Below, in pieces: positions 42,817-50,472 of a DNA stretch of 50,472 bases. Both the position numbers and the translations under genes were made by a program. The notes below the pieces were generated by a model, which ran no database searches, was not told the origin of the DNA, and saw only the letters and a list, made by a program, of their open reading frames with translations. How positions within the stretch are numbered: the stretch's first letter is position 1; the number at the start of each line of letters is the position of its first letter. Origin of the DNA: Melioribacteraceae bacterium 4301-Me (GTDB lineage: Bacteria; Bacteroidota; Ignavibacteria; Ignavibacteriales; Melioribacteraceae). Location of the stretch: NCBI GenBank assembly GCA_041538185.1, contig JBGORM010000012.1, positions 1-50,472 of the forward strand, written 5' to 3'.

Positions 42817-44800
42817 ATGAAAACGAAAGTTATTTTTTCATTAGTAACACTTTTCCTTTTATTTAACTCTGTGTTAGTAGCAAGTAGCGAAGGAGTTTGT
42901 GGAACTAATTCCGGTAGCTCTGCACCCTATATACCAACAAGCGGTACAATAAAAGTGTTTGTTATCTTTGCTCAATTCAAAGACGATCTAAATACAGATA
43001 ATTATGGCTGGGCAAGAAACAGTTATCCCGATTGGGCGAATACATTTGTAAATGCTTCAACTGGAGAAAACTATCCCTGGTATAATTTATCCCACTATTT
43101 TAATGAAATGTCGAATGGGACATTTCAGGTTATAGGAGACGTTTATGATGATTTAGTAATTACAGATTATGATGAAAGTCATTATTCTACAATAGGTGAA
43201 GTAAATAGAGAGATTATTTTGGAAGTTGATCCTTATGTAGATTTTTCTGAATATGATAATTTAAATGGCAGTAGCCCTGGAACTGACGGGAAAGTTGATT
43301 TTATATATATAATTTATAGGAACTCTGCTTCTTCTTTATTTAGCTACGGTGGATATAGTTACACAGCAATTGCTCATATAGAGTTAAGCAGTACGATAAA
43401 CACTGATGTGTTCAAATTGTTAGCGGGGGGTCTGGTTTAAGCGGTATCGGTTCAGGTGTACAACAAAGAGGTGGATATAACGGAAGGGATTATACATTAT
43501 ATGTATCAGCCCATGAAATGGGACATTACTTATTTGGTGGAGGTCATATTGATGGAGTGTCTAATTTAGCATTGATGACTGGCGGTCCGGTTTGGAATGC
43601 AAGTCGCGGTATGCATTTATGGGAAAGACAAAAATTAGGATGGATTAGCTACACAGATAAAACAACAGATGGTACAGTTACAATGTATGATTATATAACA
43701 CAGGATGATGTATACCGTATTCCTGTAAGTAATTCTGAGTATTTTCTTATTGAAAACAGAAAAAAAATTAAGTCCTCATGATAAAGCAGGGGATATAGGT
43801 TTTTATTTCTACAGAGTTACAAATGCAACATCATTTCCACCAGCCATTGATGTTTTATGTGCTGACGGTAATTGGGATTTTAGTATTAACACTTCAACAC
43901 AAACGCTTATCAGAACAACACCAAATGTAAATGGTGAAGATGAAATGAGTTTCTATCGAAATATAAATGGAATAACATACGCATGTTACACACCAGTTTA
44001 TAACGAAAATTCAGCATGGGGAGATGCAGAAGATGCATTTGATCAAGTGTTTAATAACGTATTTTCACCAGCCAGCAATCCGCGTAATACTTCTTCGTTA
44101 CAGTTCAGTATTGAAGTTATAGGCACAGATCAAATTACTTTCTATTTTGATGGGGATGGAAACGGTGACGAATTTGCAGGTTCGCCTTCAAAACCACAAA
44201 ATTTACACTTAACATACTCAAATCCCTACCATCCATCGTTAGCCTGGGATTTAAATACAGAACCAGACATATCAAGTTATAAAATTTACCGAAGTTATGA
44301 TAATTCATCTTTTTATTTAGCTGGTGTAGTATCTCATCCCACAAACACATTTATTGATTATGAAATAAGTTATACAAAGCCGATATGGGAAAAATCAGTC
44401 AAATATTATGTTGTAGCAGTGGATAATACTAATTTAACATCAGTGCCAAGTAATCAGGTTGAAACCGCAGGTATTATGCAGGATCCATTACCGAAGTTAA
44501 TTGCGAATAATTATTTTAATGAGCATAGTAAGAAGTATAATTTTAGTTTGTATAAAAATTATCCAAATCCATTTAATCCTACTACAAAAAATCAGATTTA
44601 CATTACCTGAGGCAGATTTTGTTACATTAAAAGTATACGATATACTTGGCAGAGAAGTAAAAGAATTAATAAATGAAGTTAAACCATCGGGAGAATATGA
44701 AGTTGAATTTAACGGAAGTAATTTGCCGAGCGGTACATATATTTACAAACTAACCACAGGTAAATATTCCGCAGTCGGCAAAATGACATTGATGAAATAA
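42817..44800 (+). pseudogene. M6-like metallopeptidase with FN3 and T9SS domains, broken by three frameshifts
   Basis: The copy at 46471 is intact and shows where this one breaks. One G is missing at ~43407-43409 ('GATGTG' for 'GATGGTG'). One A is gained in a run at 43760-43767 (8 A for 7). One A is gained at 44586-44591 inside the sorting domain (6 A for 5). The four open pieces are 42817-43440, ~43442-43781, ~43750-44610 and ~44590-44800. They together cover the signal peptide, 'AHEMGHYLFGGGH' zinc site, FN3 domain and 'VYDILGREVKELINE' sorting domain. Two of the three changes are in homopolymers, so read errors in the assembly are a real alternative. If the sequence is right, the gene is dead or needs slippage to be read. 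Confidence 0.85.
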
Positions 44801-44826
44801 AGATTGACTATTGATTAATAAGAAAT

Positions 44827-44876
44827 AGCCGGAGAGCAAGACAAAATTTTTAATGATGCTTTCCGGCTTTATTTTA
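44827..44876 (+). terminator. Intrinsic terminator after M6 copy 2
   Basis: AGCCGGAGAGC (44827-44837) pairs with GCTTTCCGGCT (44858-44868) over 11 bases with one G-U pair, and is followed by TTATTTTAT. It lies 27 bases after the stop and separates the second cassette from the third. Confidence 0.75.
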
Positions 44877-45073
44877 TCCAAGCATATTTAATATGTATTT
44901 AAAGTTTAGTTATCTATGAGTAATTACAGCCGTGGTAAAATTTTTAGGACACGAACTGATGAGTTATTATGAGTAAAAATTATTAATGAAAGCGGATAAC
45001 ATAACACTCAACTGACTTTTTTGCCGAATTCTGCGAGATGCCCGGAAAGTGTTGCACAACTGAGAATAGTGTC

Positions 45074-45093
45074 ATTCCCGCGAAAGCAGGAAT
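45074..45093. repeat. ATTCCCGC palindromic intergenic repeat
   Basis: ATTCCCGCG-AAA-GCAGGAAT is an imperfect palindrome of the 'CATTCCCGCGAAAGCGGGAAT' kind often found dispersed in intergenic DNA of many bacteria. Directly before it, GTTGCACAACT (45051-45061) repeats a word found at 31544-31554. Confidence 0.4.
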
Positions 45094-45136
45094 CTAAAAA
45101 TAATCACCCAAATTTTTTTAATTTAGAAATTTTTTC

Positions 45137-45164
45137 TTGACATACCCCCCCCCCCATTTATTAT
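45137..45164 (+). promoter_or_regulatory. Putative phase-variable promoter with a C11 tract in the spacer
   Basis: TTGACA (45137-45142), a 16-base spacer containing eleven consecutive C (45145-45155), then TATTAT (45159-45164). Both hexamers are close to the sigma-70 consensus, and gain or loss of one C would change spacing through the 16-18 base optimum. Downstream is a small remnant frame at 45208 and then the intact partner/M6 cassette at 45487, with no terminator between. Whether this lineage's housekeeping sigma factor uses these hexamers is inference. Confidence 0.55.
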
Positions 45165-45207
45165 CTTCCTCCCAAAGAAAAAGTTGTTTTTAAATTAGAG
45201 GGCTAAA

Positions 45208-45354
45208 ATGACTTTTCTCGAGAGCTTAAAAAACAGAAGGTATCCATTAATTAAAAAGTTCGAACGAATAAATTGTTACAGGTTTGAGATCTGTTATTAC
45301 TCATTAATCTTTTACTCCAGTTTAATAATAAAATCCATGATATTAATCAAATAA
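45208..45354 (+). pseudogene. Remnant of a cassette partner-protein C-terminus
   Basis: A 48-codon frame ending 'ICYYSLIFYSSLIIKSMILI' plus Lys and TAA, against 'VYYYSLISSTTIITKSMVLI' plus Lys in the intact partner proteins. After the stop, ATAAGGATGAG resembles the ATAAGGAGGTAAAAAAATG that follows the intact copies. The first 25 residues ('MTFLESLKNRRYPLIKKFER') match nothing. I read it as the scar of another cassette copy. A 30-codon frame at 45357-45449 follows ('MRVYECLITAGKPYTVTWRD', then 'IPLELKVRAK'), of unknown status, with a TACGGCT-GGTA-AGCCGTA hairpin at 45380-45397. Confidence 0.45.
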
Positions 45355-45486
45355 GGATGAGAGTTTATGAATGTTTAATTACGGCTGGTAAGCCGTATAC
45401 AGTAACTTGGAGGGATATTCCACTTGAACTTAAAGTGAGAGCAAAATGAAGTTACATGTCCATCAGGAATTTTTAGTGGAGTTATT

Positions 45487-46458
45487 ATGAAAACGATAAG
45501 CATGATGATATTACTTTTTCTTAGCAACATCTGCCTTGCACAAATTAATATAGAATACCTCAATGATGTATCGGCAGAATTTAAGGAAAAGTATTACAGC
45601 CAAAAACGTATTTGCAATCCGTTGCAAGTTGGAAATGTTTGGCAGTACTATATCTCCGAGGATAAACGTTATGCAACTCAGATGATAGTAAGTGATACAC
45701 TTATTAGCAATAGAAGATATTTTCTAAGGATTAACTTGATAGACACTGGACTTCCAAAAGATAGTTTACTTTTATGGGAAAGATATGATACTTTAACAAA
45801 AAGTACATATACATTTGATATATATGATTATGATAATGACGGTAATAAAAGTGAAGAATTTTTAGTTGATAGTCTTGATGCAGGAGTTTTTTCAAGATAC
45901 CAATCTTATAAATTTTTTTTTGAATCATGGGGATATCCTGTAGTTACAGCTCTTATAAAAGATACCGGCTGGATAAAAGTAAGTGAAGATACTGTTTTGT
46001 TTAGAACAGTAGAATATTTGGATGTATTTACAACCGAGATTATTGCAGATAATTACGGTTTAATATGTTATCAAACAGAATCACCACTTATATGCTTAAC
46101 TGGGGCAATCATCGGCGGAAAGAAATACGGGACAATAGTAAGTGTTGAGAATAATGATATTGAGTTTTCTATGCCTAGTGAATTTATTCTTGAAAATAAT
46201 TATCCAAATCCGTTTAATCCCACAACTACTATTAATTATTCCGTTCCTCAAAACAAAAACGGTAATTCATATTTCCATGTAAGACTGATAGTTTATGATC
46301 CTCTCGGAAGAGAAGTTGCTCTTCTAGTTAACGAGGCTAAACCATCCGGTAACTACAGTGTAGTTTTTAATGCAAAAGGTCTTCCCAGCGGTGTTTACTA
46401 CTACTCATTAATCTCAGGTTCTACAATAATTACAAAATCAATGGTTTTAATTAAATAA
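45487..46458 (+). CDS. Secreted T9SS 'partner' protein of the M6 cassette, copy 3
   Basis: A 323-residue secreted protein: signal peptide ending 'SNICLAQ', conserved N-terminal block 'NIEYLNDVSAEFKEKYYSQK', 'NPLQVGNVWQYYISEDK', a variable middle including the Asp/Asn-rich 'YDYDNDGNKSEEF' (possible calcium-binding turn), 'IIGGKKYGTIVSVENN', and a T9SS sorting domain. GGAG lies seven bases before ATG. The M6-like peptidase follows after 12 bases, with its AAGGAGG overlapping this stop. The family is unknown to me. The conserved ends and diverged centre relative to copy 2 suggest that selection or recombination acts on the central domain. Confidence 0.82.
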   Translation: MKTISMMILLFLSNICLAQINIEYLNDVSAEFKEKYYSQKRICNPLQVGNVWQYYISEDKRYATQMIVSDTLISNRRYFLRINLIDTGLPKDSLLLWERYDTLTKSTYTFDIYDYDNDGNKSEEFLVDSLDAGVFSRYQSYKFFFESWGYPVVTALIKDTGWIKVSEDTVLFRTVEYLDVFTTEIIADNYGLICYQTESPLICLTGAIIGGKKYGTIVSVENNDIEFSMPSEFILENNYPNPFNPTTTINYSVPQNKNGNSYFHVRLIVYDPLGREVALLVNEAKPSGNYSVVFNAKGLPSGVYYYSLISGSTIITKSMVLIK

Positions 46459-46470
46459 GGAGGTAAAAAA

Positions 46471-48459
46471 ATGAAAATGAGGGCTATTTTTTCATTAGTA
46501 ACACTTTTCCTTTTATTTAACTCTGTGTTAGTAGCAAGTAGCGAAGGAGTTTGTGGAACTAATTCCGGTAGTTCTGCACCCTATATACCGACAAGTGGTA
46601 CAATAAAAGTGTTTGTTATCTTTGCTCAATTCAAAGACGATCTAAATACAGATAATTATGGCTGGGCAAGAAACAGTTATCCCAATTGGGCGAATACATT
46701 TGTAAATGCTTCAACTGGGGAAAGCTATCCATGGTATAATTTATCTCACTATTTTAATGAAATGTCGAATGGGACATTTCAGGTTATAGGGGATGTTTAT
46801 GATTCATTAGTTATTACTGATAATAATGAAAGCTATTATTCAAGCATTGGGCAGGTTAACAGAGAGGTAATACTGAAAGTTGATCCATATGTAAATTTTG
46901 CTGAGTATGACAATTTGAATGGCAGTAGTCCAGGAACTGACGGGAAAGTTGATTTTATATATATAATTTATAGGAACTCTGCTTCTTCTTTATTTAGCTA
47001 CGGTGGATATAGTTACACAGCAATTGCTCATATAGAGTTAAGCAGTACGATAAACACTGATGGTGTTCAAATTGTTAGCGGGGGGTCTGGTTTAAGCGGT
47101 ATCGGTTCAGGTGTACAACAAAGAGGTGGATATAACGGAAGGGATTATACATTATATGTATCAGCCCATGAAATGGGACATTACTTATTTGGTGGAGGTC
47201 ATATTAACGGAGTGTCTAATTTAGCATTGATGACTGGCGGCCCGGTTTGGAACGCAAGTCGTGGTATGTGTTCTTGGGAAAGACAAAAATTAGGATGGAT
47301 AAGCTACACAGATAAAACAACAGATGGTACAGTTACAATGTATGATTATATAACACAGGATGATGTATACCGTATTCCTGTAAGTAATTCTGAGTATTTT
47401 CTTATTGAAAACAGAAAAAAATTAAGTCCTCATGATAAAGCAGGGGATATAGGTTTTTATTTCTACAGAGTTACAAATGCAACATCATTTCCACCAGCCA
47501 TTGATGTTTTATGTGCTGACGGTAATTGGGATTTTAGTATTAATACTTCAACACAAACGCTTACCAGAACAAACCCCAATGTAAATGGTGAAGATGAAAT
47601 GAGTTTCTATCGAAATATAAATGGAATAACATACGCATGTTACACACCAGTTTATAACGAAAATTCAGCATGGGGAGATGCAGAAGATGCATTTGATCAA
47701 GTGTTTAATAACGTATTTTCACCAGCCAGCAATCCGCGTAATACATCTTCATTAGAGTTCAGTATTGAAGTTACGGGTACAGATCAAATTACTTTTTATT
47801 TTGATGGTGATGGAAATGGCGACGAATTTGCTGGTTCTCCTTCCAAACCCCAAAATCTTCATCTTATTACTCCGGTTAATAATCATCCTACACTTCAATG
47901 GGATTTGAACACCGAGCCAGATATTTATTCTTATAAGGTTTACCGCAGCTATGATAATTCTCCTTTTTATTATGCTGCAACTGTTTCCCACCCCAACAAC
48001 ACATATGTCGATACCTGGGTTGACTACACAAAACCAATTTGGGAAAAATCTGTAATATATTATGTTACAGCAGTAGACAACACAGTTAAAGAATCTGTCC
48101 CAAGCAACCAGGTCGAAACAACAGGTCAGATGAATGTGCCGCCGTTAATTATTTCAAATGATAATTCTACCGCAACTATTTATGAAGAGCCCTCTTACAA
48201 TTTTGAATTAATCGGTAATTATCCAAACCCTTTTAACCCAACGACCAACATTTCATTCAGCATACCGGAGAAATCATTTGTTACTTTAAAAGTCTACGAC
48301 ATTTTAGGGAATGAAGTAGAAGAGCTGATAAAAGACTATAAAGAGAAAGGAGATTACAGGGTACTGTTCAACGGGAGTAAATTATCGAGCGGAATGTACG
48401 TCTATAAACTTACAGTGGGGAAAATGAGTTCCGTAAGAAAGATGTTACTAATTAAGTGA
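46471..48459 (+). CDS. Secreted M6-like metallopeptidase with FN3 and T9SS sorting domains, intact copy
   Basis: A 662-residue secreted zinc peptidase. A signal peptide (~22 residues, to 'SVLVASS') is followed by 'YIPTSGTIKVFVIFAQFKDD', typical of M6 starts. The zinc site 'VSAHEMGHYLFGGGHINGV' gives His233, Glu234 and His237, with His244 as a possible third ligand. The M6 Met-turn-like block 'LALMTGGPVWNASRGMCSWE' then 'RQKLGWISY' follows. A fibronectin-III-like domain (~455-555, 'PSKPQNLHLI' ... 'YYVTAVDN') and a sorting domain ('GNYPNPFNPTTNISFSIP', 'VYDILGNEVEELIKD') complete it. M6 (immune inhibitor A) enzymes degrade extracellular proteins; the exact substrate is unknown. The ribosome binding site AAGGAGG is perfect. 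Long stretches match copy 2 base for base. Confidence 0.88.
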   Translation: MKMRAIFSLVTLFLLFNSVLVASSEGVCGTNSGSSAPYIPTSGTIKVFVIFAQFKDDLNTDNYGWARNSYPNWANTFVNASTGESYPWYNLSHYFNEMSNGTFQVIGDVYDSLVITDNNESYYSSIGQVNREVILKVDPYVNFAEYDNLNGSSPGTDGKVDFIYIIYRNSASSLFSYGGYSYTAIAHIELSSTINTDGVQIVSGGSGLSGIGSGVQQRGGYNGRDYTLYVSAHEMGHYLFGGGHINGVSNLALMTGGPVWNASRGMCSWERQKLGWISYTDKTTDGTVTMYDYITQDDVYRIPVSNSEYFLIENRKKLSPHDKAGDIGFYFYRVTNATSFPPAIDVLCADGNWDFSINTSTQTLTRTNPNVNGEDEMSFYRNINGITYACYTPVYNENSAWGDAEDAFDQVFNNVFSPASNPRNTSSLEFSIEVTGTDQITFYFDGDGNGDEFAGSPSKPQNLHLITPVNNHPTLQWDLNTEPDIYSYKVYRSYDNSPFYYAATVSHPNNTYVDTWVDYTKPIWEKSVIYYVTAVDNTVKESVPSNQVETTGQMNVPPLIISNDNSTATIYEEPSYNFELIGNYPNPFNPTTNISFSIPEKSFVTLKVYDILGNEVEELIKDYKEKGDYRVLFNGSKLSSGMYVYKLTVGKMSSVRKMLLIK

Positions 48460-48609
48460 GCTTTTGTAACAGGGTCGAGGTAACCCCCACTCTACTTATG
48501 AAACTTGCTTTGGAAATAAAAGATAAAACAACTGAATCAGACTTTCCCCAATGATTTCTCATAATTCTTCCTCAAATAGAGCAATTTTAAGCCTGTGAGT
48601 AAAAATATA

Positions 48610-48641
48610 GTACAAATGACATGCAGAAATGTCACTTGTAC
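48610..48641 (+). terminator. Hairpin downstream of the intact M6 gene
   Basis: GTACAAATGACAT (48610-48622) pairs with ATGTCACTTGTAC (48629-48641) with one mismatch around a six-base loop, about 150 bases after the stop, followed by CATTGTGTTTT. Likely an mRNA end or stabiliser. The rest of 48460-48873 shows no gene. Confidence 0.45.
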
Positions 48642-48873
48642 CATTGTGTTTTAAAGCCCCTGCTACTATTTTGTCTCTCAAAACCGAGCAGAATGTTCAT
48701 AACAAAATACCCGAGGTCTGAATAGAAGCAGTTACTTGGGGGAAAGAATAAAAACAAAAGAGAGGTTGATATGAGATAACAAAAAAGTATACCAAAATCA
48801 TTTTAATTCCTACTAATTTATTTTATATTAAAATATAGTAGAGTAGAAATCAAACTTAATAATGAGGCGGGAA

Positions 48874-50337
48874 ATGAAAAGTATCAGTGTAATGTTAATC
48901 CTATTTATAATAGTTACCAATTCTTCTGCCAATGCACAAAACAATTCGCCATGGCAGCAGATTGATTCGTTAAAAGAAGCAAGAACCGGCCATGCAGTGG
49001 TTGTTTTACCGAACGGGAATATTCTTGTAAGTGGTGGTGAAGGTGGGTATGAAAATAGCATAAAAATAAGTAGTGAAATTTATGAGTTAAATACCGGCAA
49101 ATGGCGCTATACAACACCAATGAATGTACCACGAGTAAGTCATGATTTGGTATTAATGAAAACAGGCAAAGTGCTTGCGATAGGTGGATATAAAGAAAGA
49201 AGCTGTGAAATTTTTGATCCAGAAGAAGAAACTTGGACTATGACAGATTCTATTCCAACATTTCGTTTTGACGGACAAACTGTAACATTACTTAATAATG
49301 GAAATATACTTGTTGCGGGTGGTTATAGAGTTACAGATAATTTGTCGAATTTTGAATATTTAAGAAATTGTGAAATTTATGACCCGGATATTGAAAAATG
49401 GGAAACGGCTGCACAGCTTAATAGAGGAAGATACGATCATACCGCTGTTTTGTTAAATGATGGTAGGGTTCTAGTTGCTGGAGGTACTGCTGAGACAGTT
49501 GGTACAACACGTTCTAGTGAAATCTATGACCCTGTAGAAAATAGCTGGTCTGTTATTGCCTCAATGAATGAGTCTAGGTCTGATCCAGCATCCGTATTGT
49601 TACAAAACGGGAATGTATTTGTTTCTGGTGGCGATTCGGTTGGTGTGGGAATTATTCCGGTAAAAAGGAGTGCTGAAGTATATAATGTAACTGATGGAAA
49701 ATGGAGGTACGTTGCGGACATGATAGATAGACGTTCAGGTCATGACATCTACTATCTTTATCAATCAAATCAACTATTGGTATTTGGAGGTGCTGCATTT
49801 CAGAGTACAGTAGAAGATACGTGGGAAACATACGACGCCGTTAACTTATTGCCAATCGAAAAAGGAATATTTCCAATAAAAAAACTTTATGAAAAAAATT
49901 CAAGAAGATTAAGCGATGGAAGGATAGTTCTTATAGGTGGGGAAGATTTTGATATAGTTGATAATATTCCTACTACAAGGCCGTCAAAAAGTTGCTATAT
50001 ATTTGATATAGTTACTTCTGTGGAGAACCAGTCGCCAATCTCTCAAGATTATGTATTATACCAGAATTACCCGAATCCTTTTAACCCAATAACTACTATT
50101 AGATATTATCTGCCTCAAGACGCTGGTGTACGAATAGAGGTATATGATGTTCTCGGTCGAATAGTCCGGGTGTTGGTGGATGAATTTGAAAACCGGGGAT
50201 ATCATGAAGTTGAATTTTCCGCTGAAGATGTATCCTCCTTTGATAGAGGTATCGCAAGTCTGTCAAGCGGCATATACTTTTACAAAATAGTTTCAGGTAA
50301 TTATATTGATGTAAAAAAAATGTTGTTAATAAAATAA
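48874..50337 (+). CDS. Secreted Kelch-repeat beta-propeller protein with T9SS sorting domain
   Basis: About 487 residues from ATG 48874, which has GAGGCGGG just upstream; an ATG four codons earlier (48862) is an alternative. A signal peptide ends 'SSANAQ'. Six to seven Kelch-type repeats follow, each with a 'GHAVVVLPNGNILVSGG' or 'DHTAVLLNDGRVLVAGG' strand pair and a 'SEIYDPVENSWSVIASMNES' turn. The sorting domain ('YQNYPNPFNPITTIRYYLP', 'VYDVLGRIVRVLVDEF') contains an unusual insertion near 'SFDRGIASLSSGIYFYK'. Kelch propellers bind proteins or sugars, and some are galactose-oxidase-like, but I see no copper-site residues. It is separated from the M6 cassette by 414 bases and is probably transcribed on its own. 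Confidence 0.85.
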   Translation: MKSISVMLILFIIVTNSSANAQNNSPWQQIDSLKEARTGHAVVVLPNGNILVSGGEGGYENSIKISSEIYELNTGKWRYTTPMNVPRVSHDLVLMKTGKVLAIGGYKERSCEIFDPEEETWTMTDSIPTFRFDGQTVTLLNNGNILVAGGYRVTDNLSNFEYLRNCEIYDPDIEKWETAAQLNRGRYDHTAVLLNDGRVLVAGGTAETVGTTRSSEIYDPVENSWSVIASMNESRSDPASVLLQNGNVFVSGGDSVGVGIIPVKRSAEVYNVTDGKWRYVADMIDRRSGHDIYYLYQSNQLLVFGGAAFQSTVEDTWETYDAVNLLPIEKGIFPIKKLYEKNSRRLSDGRIVLIGGEDFDIVDNIPTTRPSKSCYIFDIVTSVENQSPISQDYVLYQNYPNPFNPITTIRYYLPQDAGVRIEVYDVLGRIVRVLVDEFENRGYHEVEFSAEDVSSFDRGIASLSSGIYFYKIVSGNYIDVKKMLLIK

Positions 50338-50472
50338 GACATCCTATAAAGAGTCAAGCGAAAAATTTAGAGATAAAAGATTAAGTTATTCACAAACAGT
50401 TCAGATAAACGTTCTTTGAAAAATTAAGACTGTCCACGAAGTGGTGAATACTCAACAAACATCAACGCCGGG
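50338..50472. other. Intergenic end of window
   Basis: No gene is seen. CCACGAAGTGG followed by TGAAT (50434-50449) is the inverted relative of ATTCACCACGTTGTGG at 31515-31530. Confidence 0.3.

Larger units (their letters stand above)
40560..48459 (+). repeat. Tandem array of a secreted partner + M6 peptidase cassette
   Basis: The same two-gene unit appears at 40560-41809 (diverged partner, truncated peptidase), 41824-44800 (partner, frameshifted peptidase), ~45208-45354 (scar only) and 45487-48459 (intact). Between units 2 and 4 long DNA blocks are essentially identical (for example 43279 onward against 46933 onward), bordered by blocks with only moderate identity. Confidence 0.8.

Noticed and set aside
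45357..45449. 30-codon frame in front of the intact cassette as a leader peptide gene
   Set aside because: AAGG touches the ATG directly, leaving no proper spacing, and nothing resembles it elsewhere. Noted under the remnant but not called as a gene.
40560..50337. Presence of T9SS machinery (Por/Gld genes) near the cargo genes
   Set aside because: No PorV, GldK-N, SprA-like or PorU-like protein is encoded here; only cargo with sorting domains.
1..50472. tRNA or rRNA genes
   Set aside because: While reading both strands I noticed no TTCGA-type T-loop with a matching cloverleaf and no rRNA core sequence. A covariance-model search would be needed to exclude them fully.

Overview
The window is AT-rich (roughly one third G+C by eye), gene-dense bacterial DNA. 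Ten secreted proteins, counting one frameshifted gene, end in the same C-terminal domain built around 'YPNPFNPSTTI' and 'LGREVATLVD'. This is the type A sorting signal of the type IX secretion system (T9SS). With weak or absent Shine-Dalgarno sequences at many genes and outer-membrane proteins ending in Phe, it points to the Bacteroidota/Chlorobi lineage. The phrasing of the signal is most like Ignavibacteria (Ignavibacterium/Melioribacter relatives); that placement is inference. I saw no rRNA, tRNA, CRISPR array, transposase or phage genes, and no T9SS machinery genes.

Layout. 1-317: decayed tail of a T9SS-sorted gene. 486-3156: an unknown protein, a cupin_5 protein, and an atypical thioredoxin next to a thioredoxin reductase-like flavoprotein that lacks the NADPH-binding arginines. 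3459-7352: a tricorn-type protease and a DUF6790 membrane protein, convergent across a hairpin. 7624-15149: a run of four T9SS-sorted secreted proteins (BNR-repeat protein, GH9 glycosidase with an N-terminal carbohydrate-binding module, a clan GH-A glycosidase, one unknown), probably an extracellular polysaccharide-degrading operon. 15163-16672: a VOC-protein fragment and a Y-family DNA polymerase with a LexA-like SOS box. 16863-18506: a secreted unknown and rfbA. 18546-19900: an MntA/HepT toxin-antitoxin pair bracketed by CACGGA-rich dispersed repeats.

20097-31448 is the most interesting metabolic region: a coiled-coil protein, two SGNH hydrolases, a fatty-acyl-AMP-ligase-like enzyme, an acyl carrier protein, an MBOAT acyltransferase, a TPR protein with a C-terminal outer-membrane barrel, and a LytM/M23 peptidase. 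The ligase/carrier/MBOAT/SGNH set has the logic of the DltABCD D-alanylation system and of alginate O-acetylation, but with a FAAL-like activating enzyme. It could load an acyl group on the carrier, pass it through the membrane and attach it to an envelope or exported polymer.

31874-40201 (minus strand) holds an M61 peptidase, an RND pump with its membrane-fusion protein, a 40-45-residue single-helix membrane protein missed by length cut-offs, a PEBP protein and a cytidylate-kinase-like protein. 40560-48459 is a tandem array of a two-gene secreted cassette (a T9SS 'partner' protein followed by an M6-like metallopeptidase) in several states: truncated, frameshifted, reduced to a remnant, and intact. 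In front of the intact copy a TTGACA/TATTAT promoter has a run of eleven C in its spacer, the classic layout of a phase-variable promoter. A Kelch-repeat T9SS protein closes the window.
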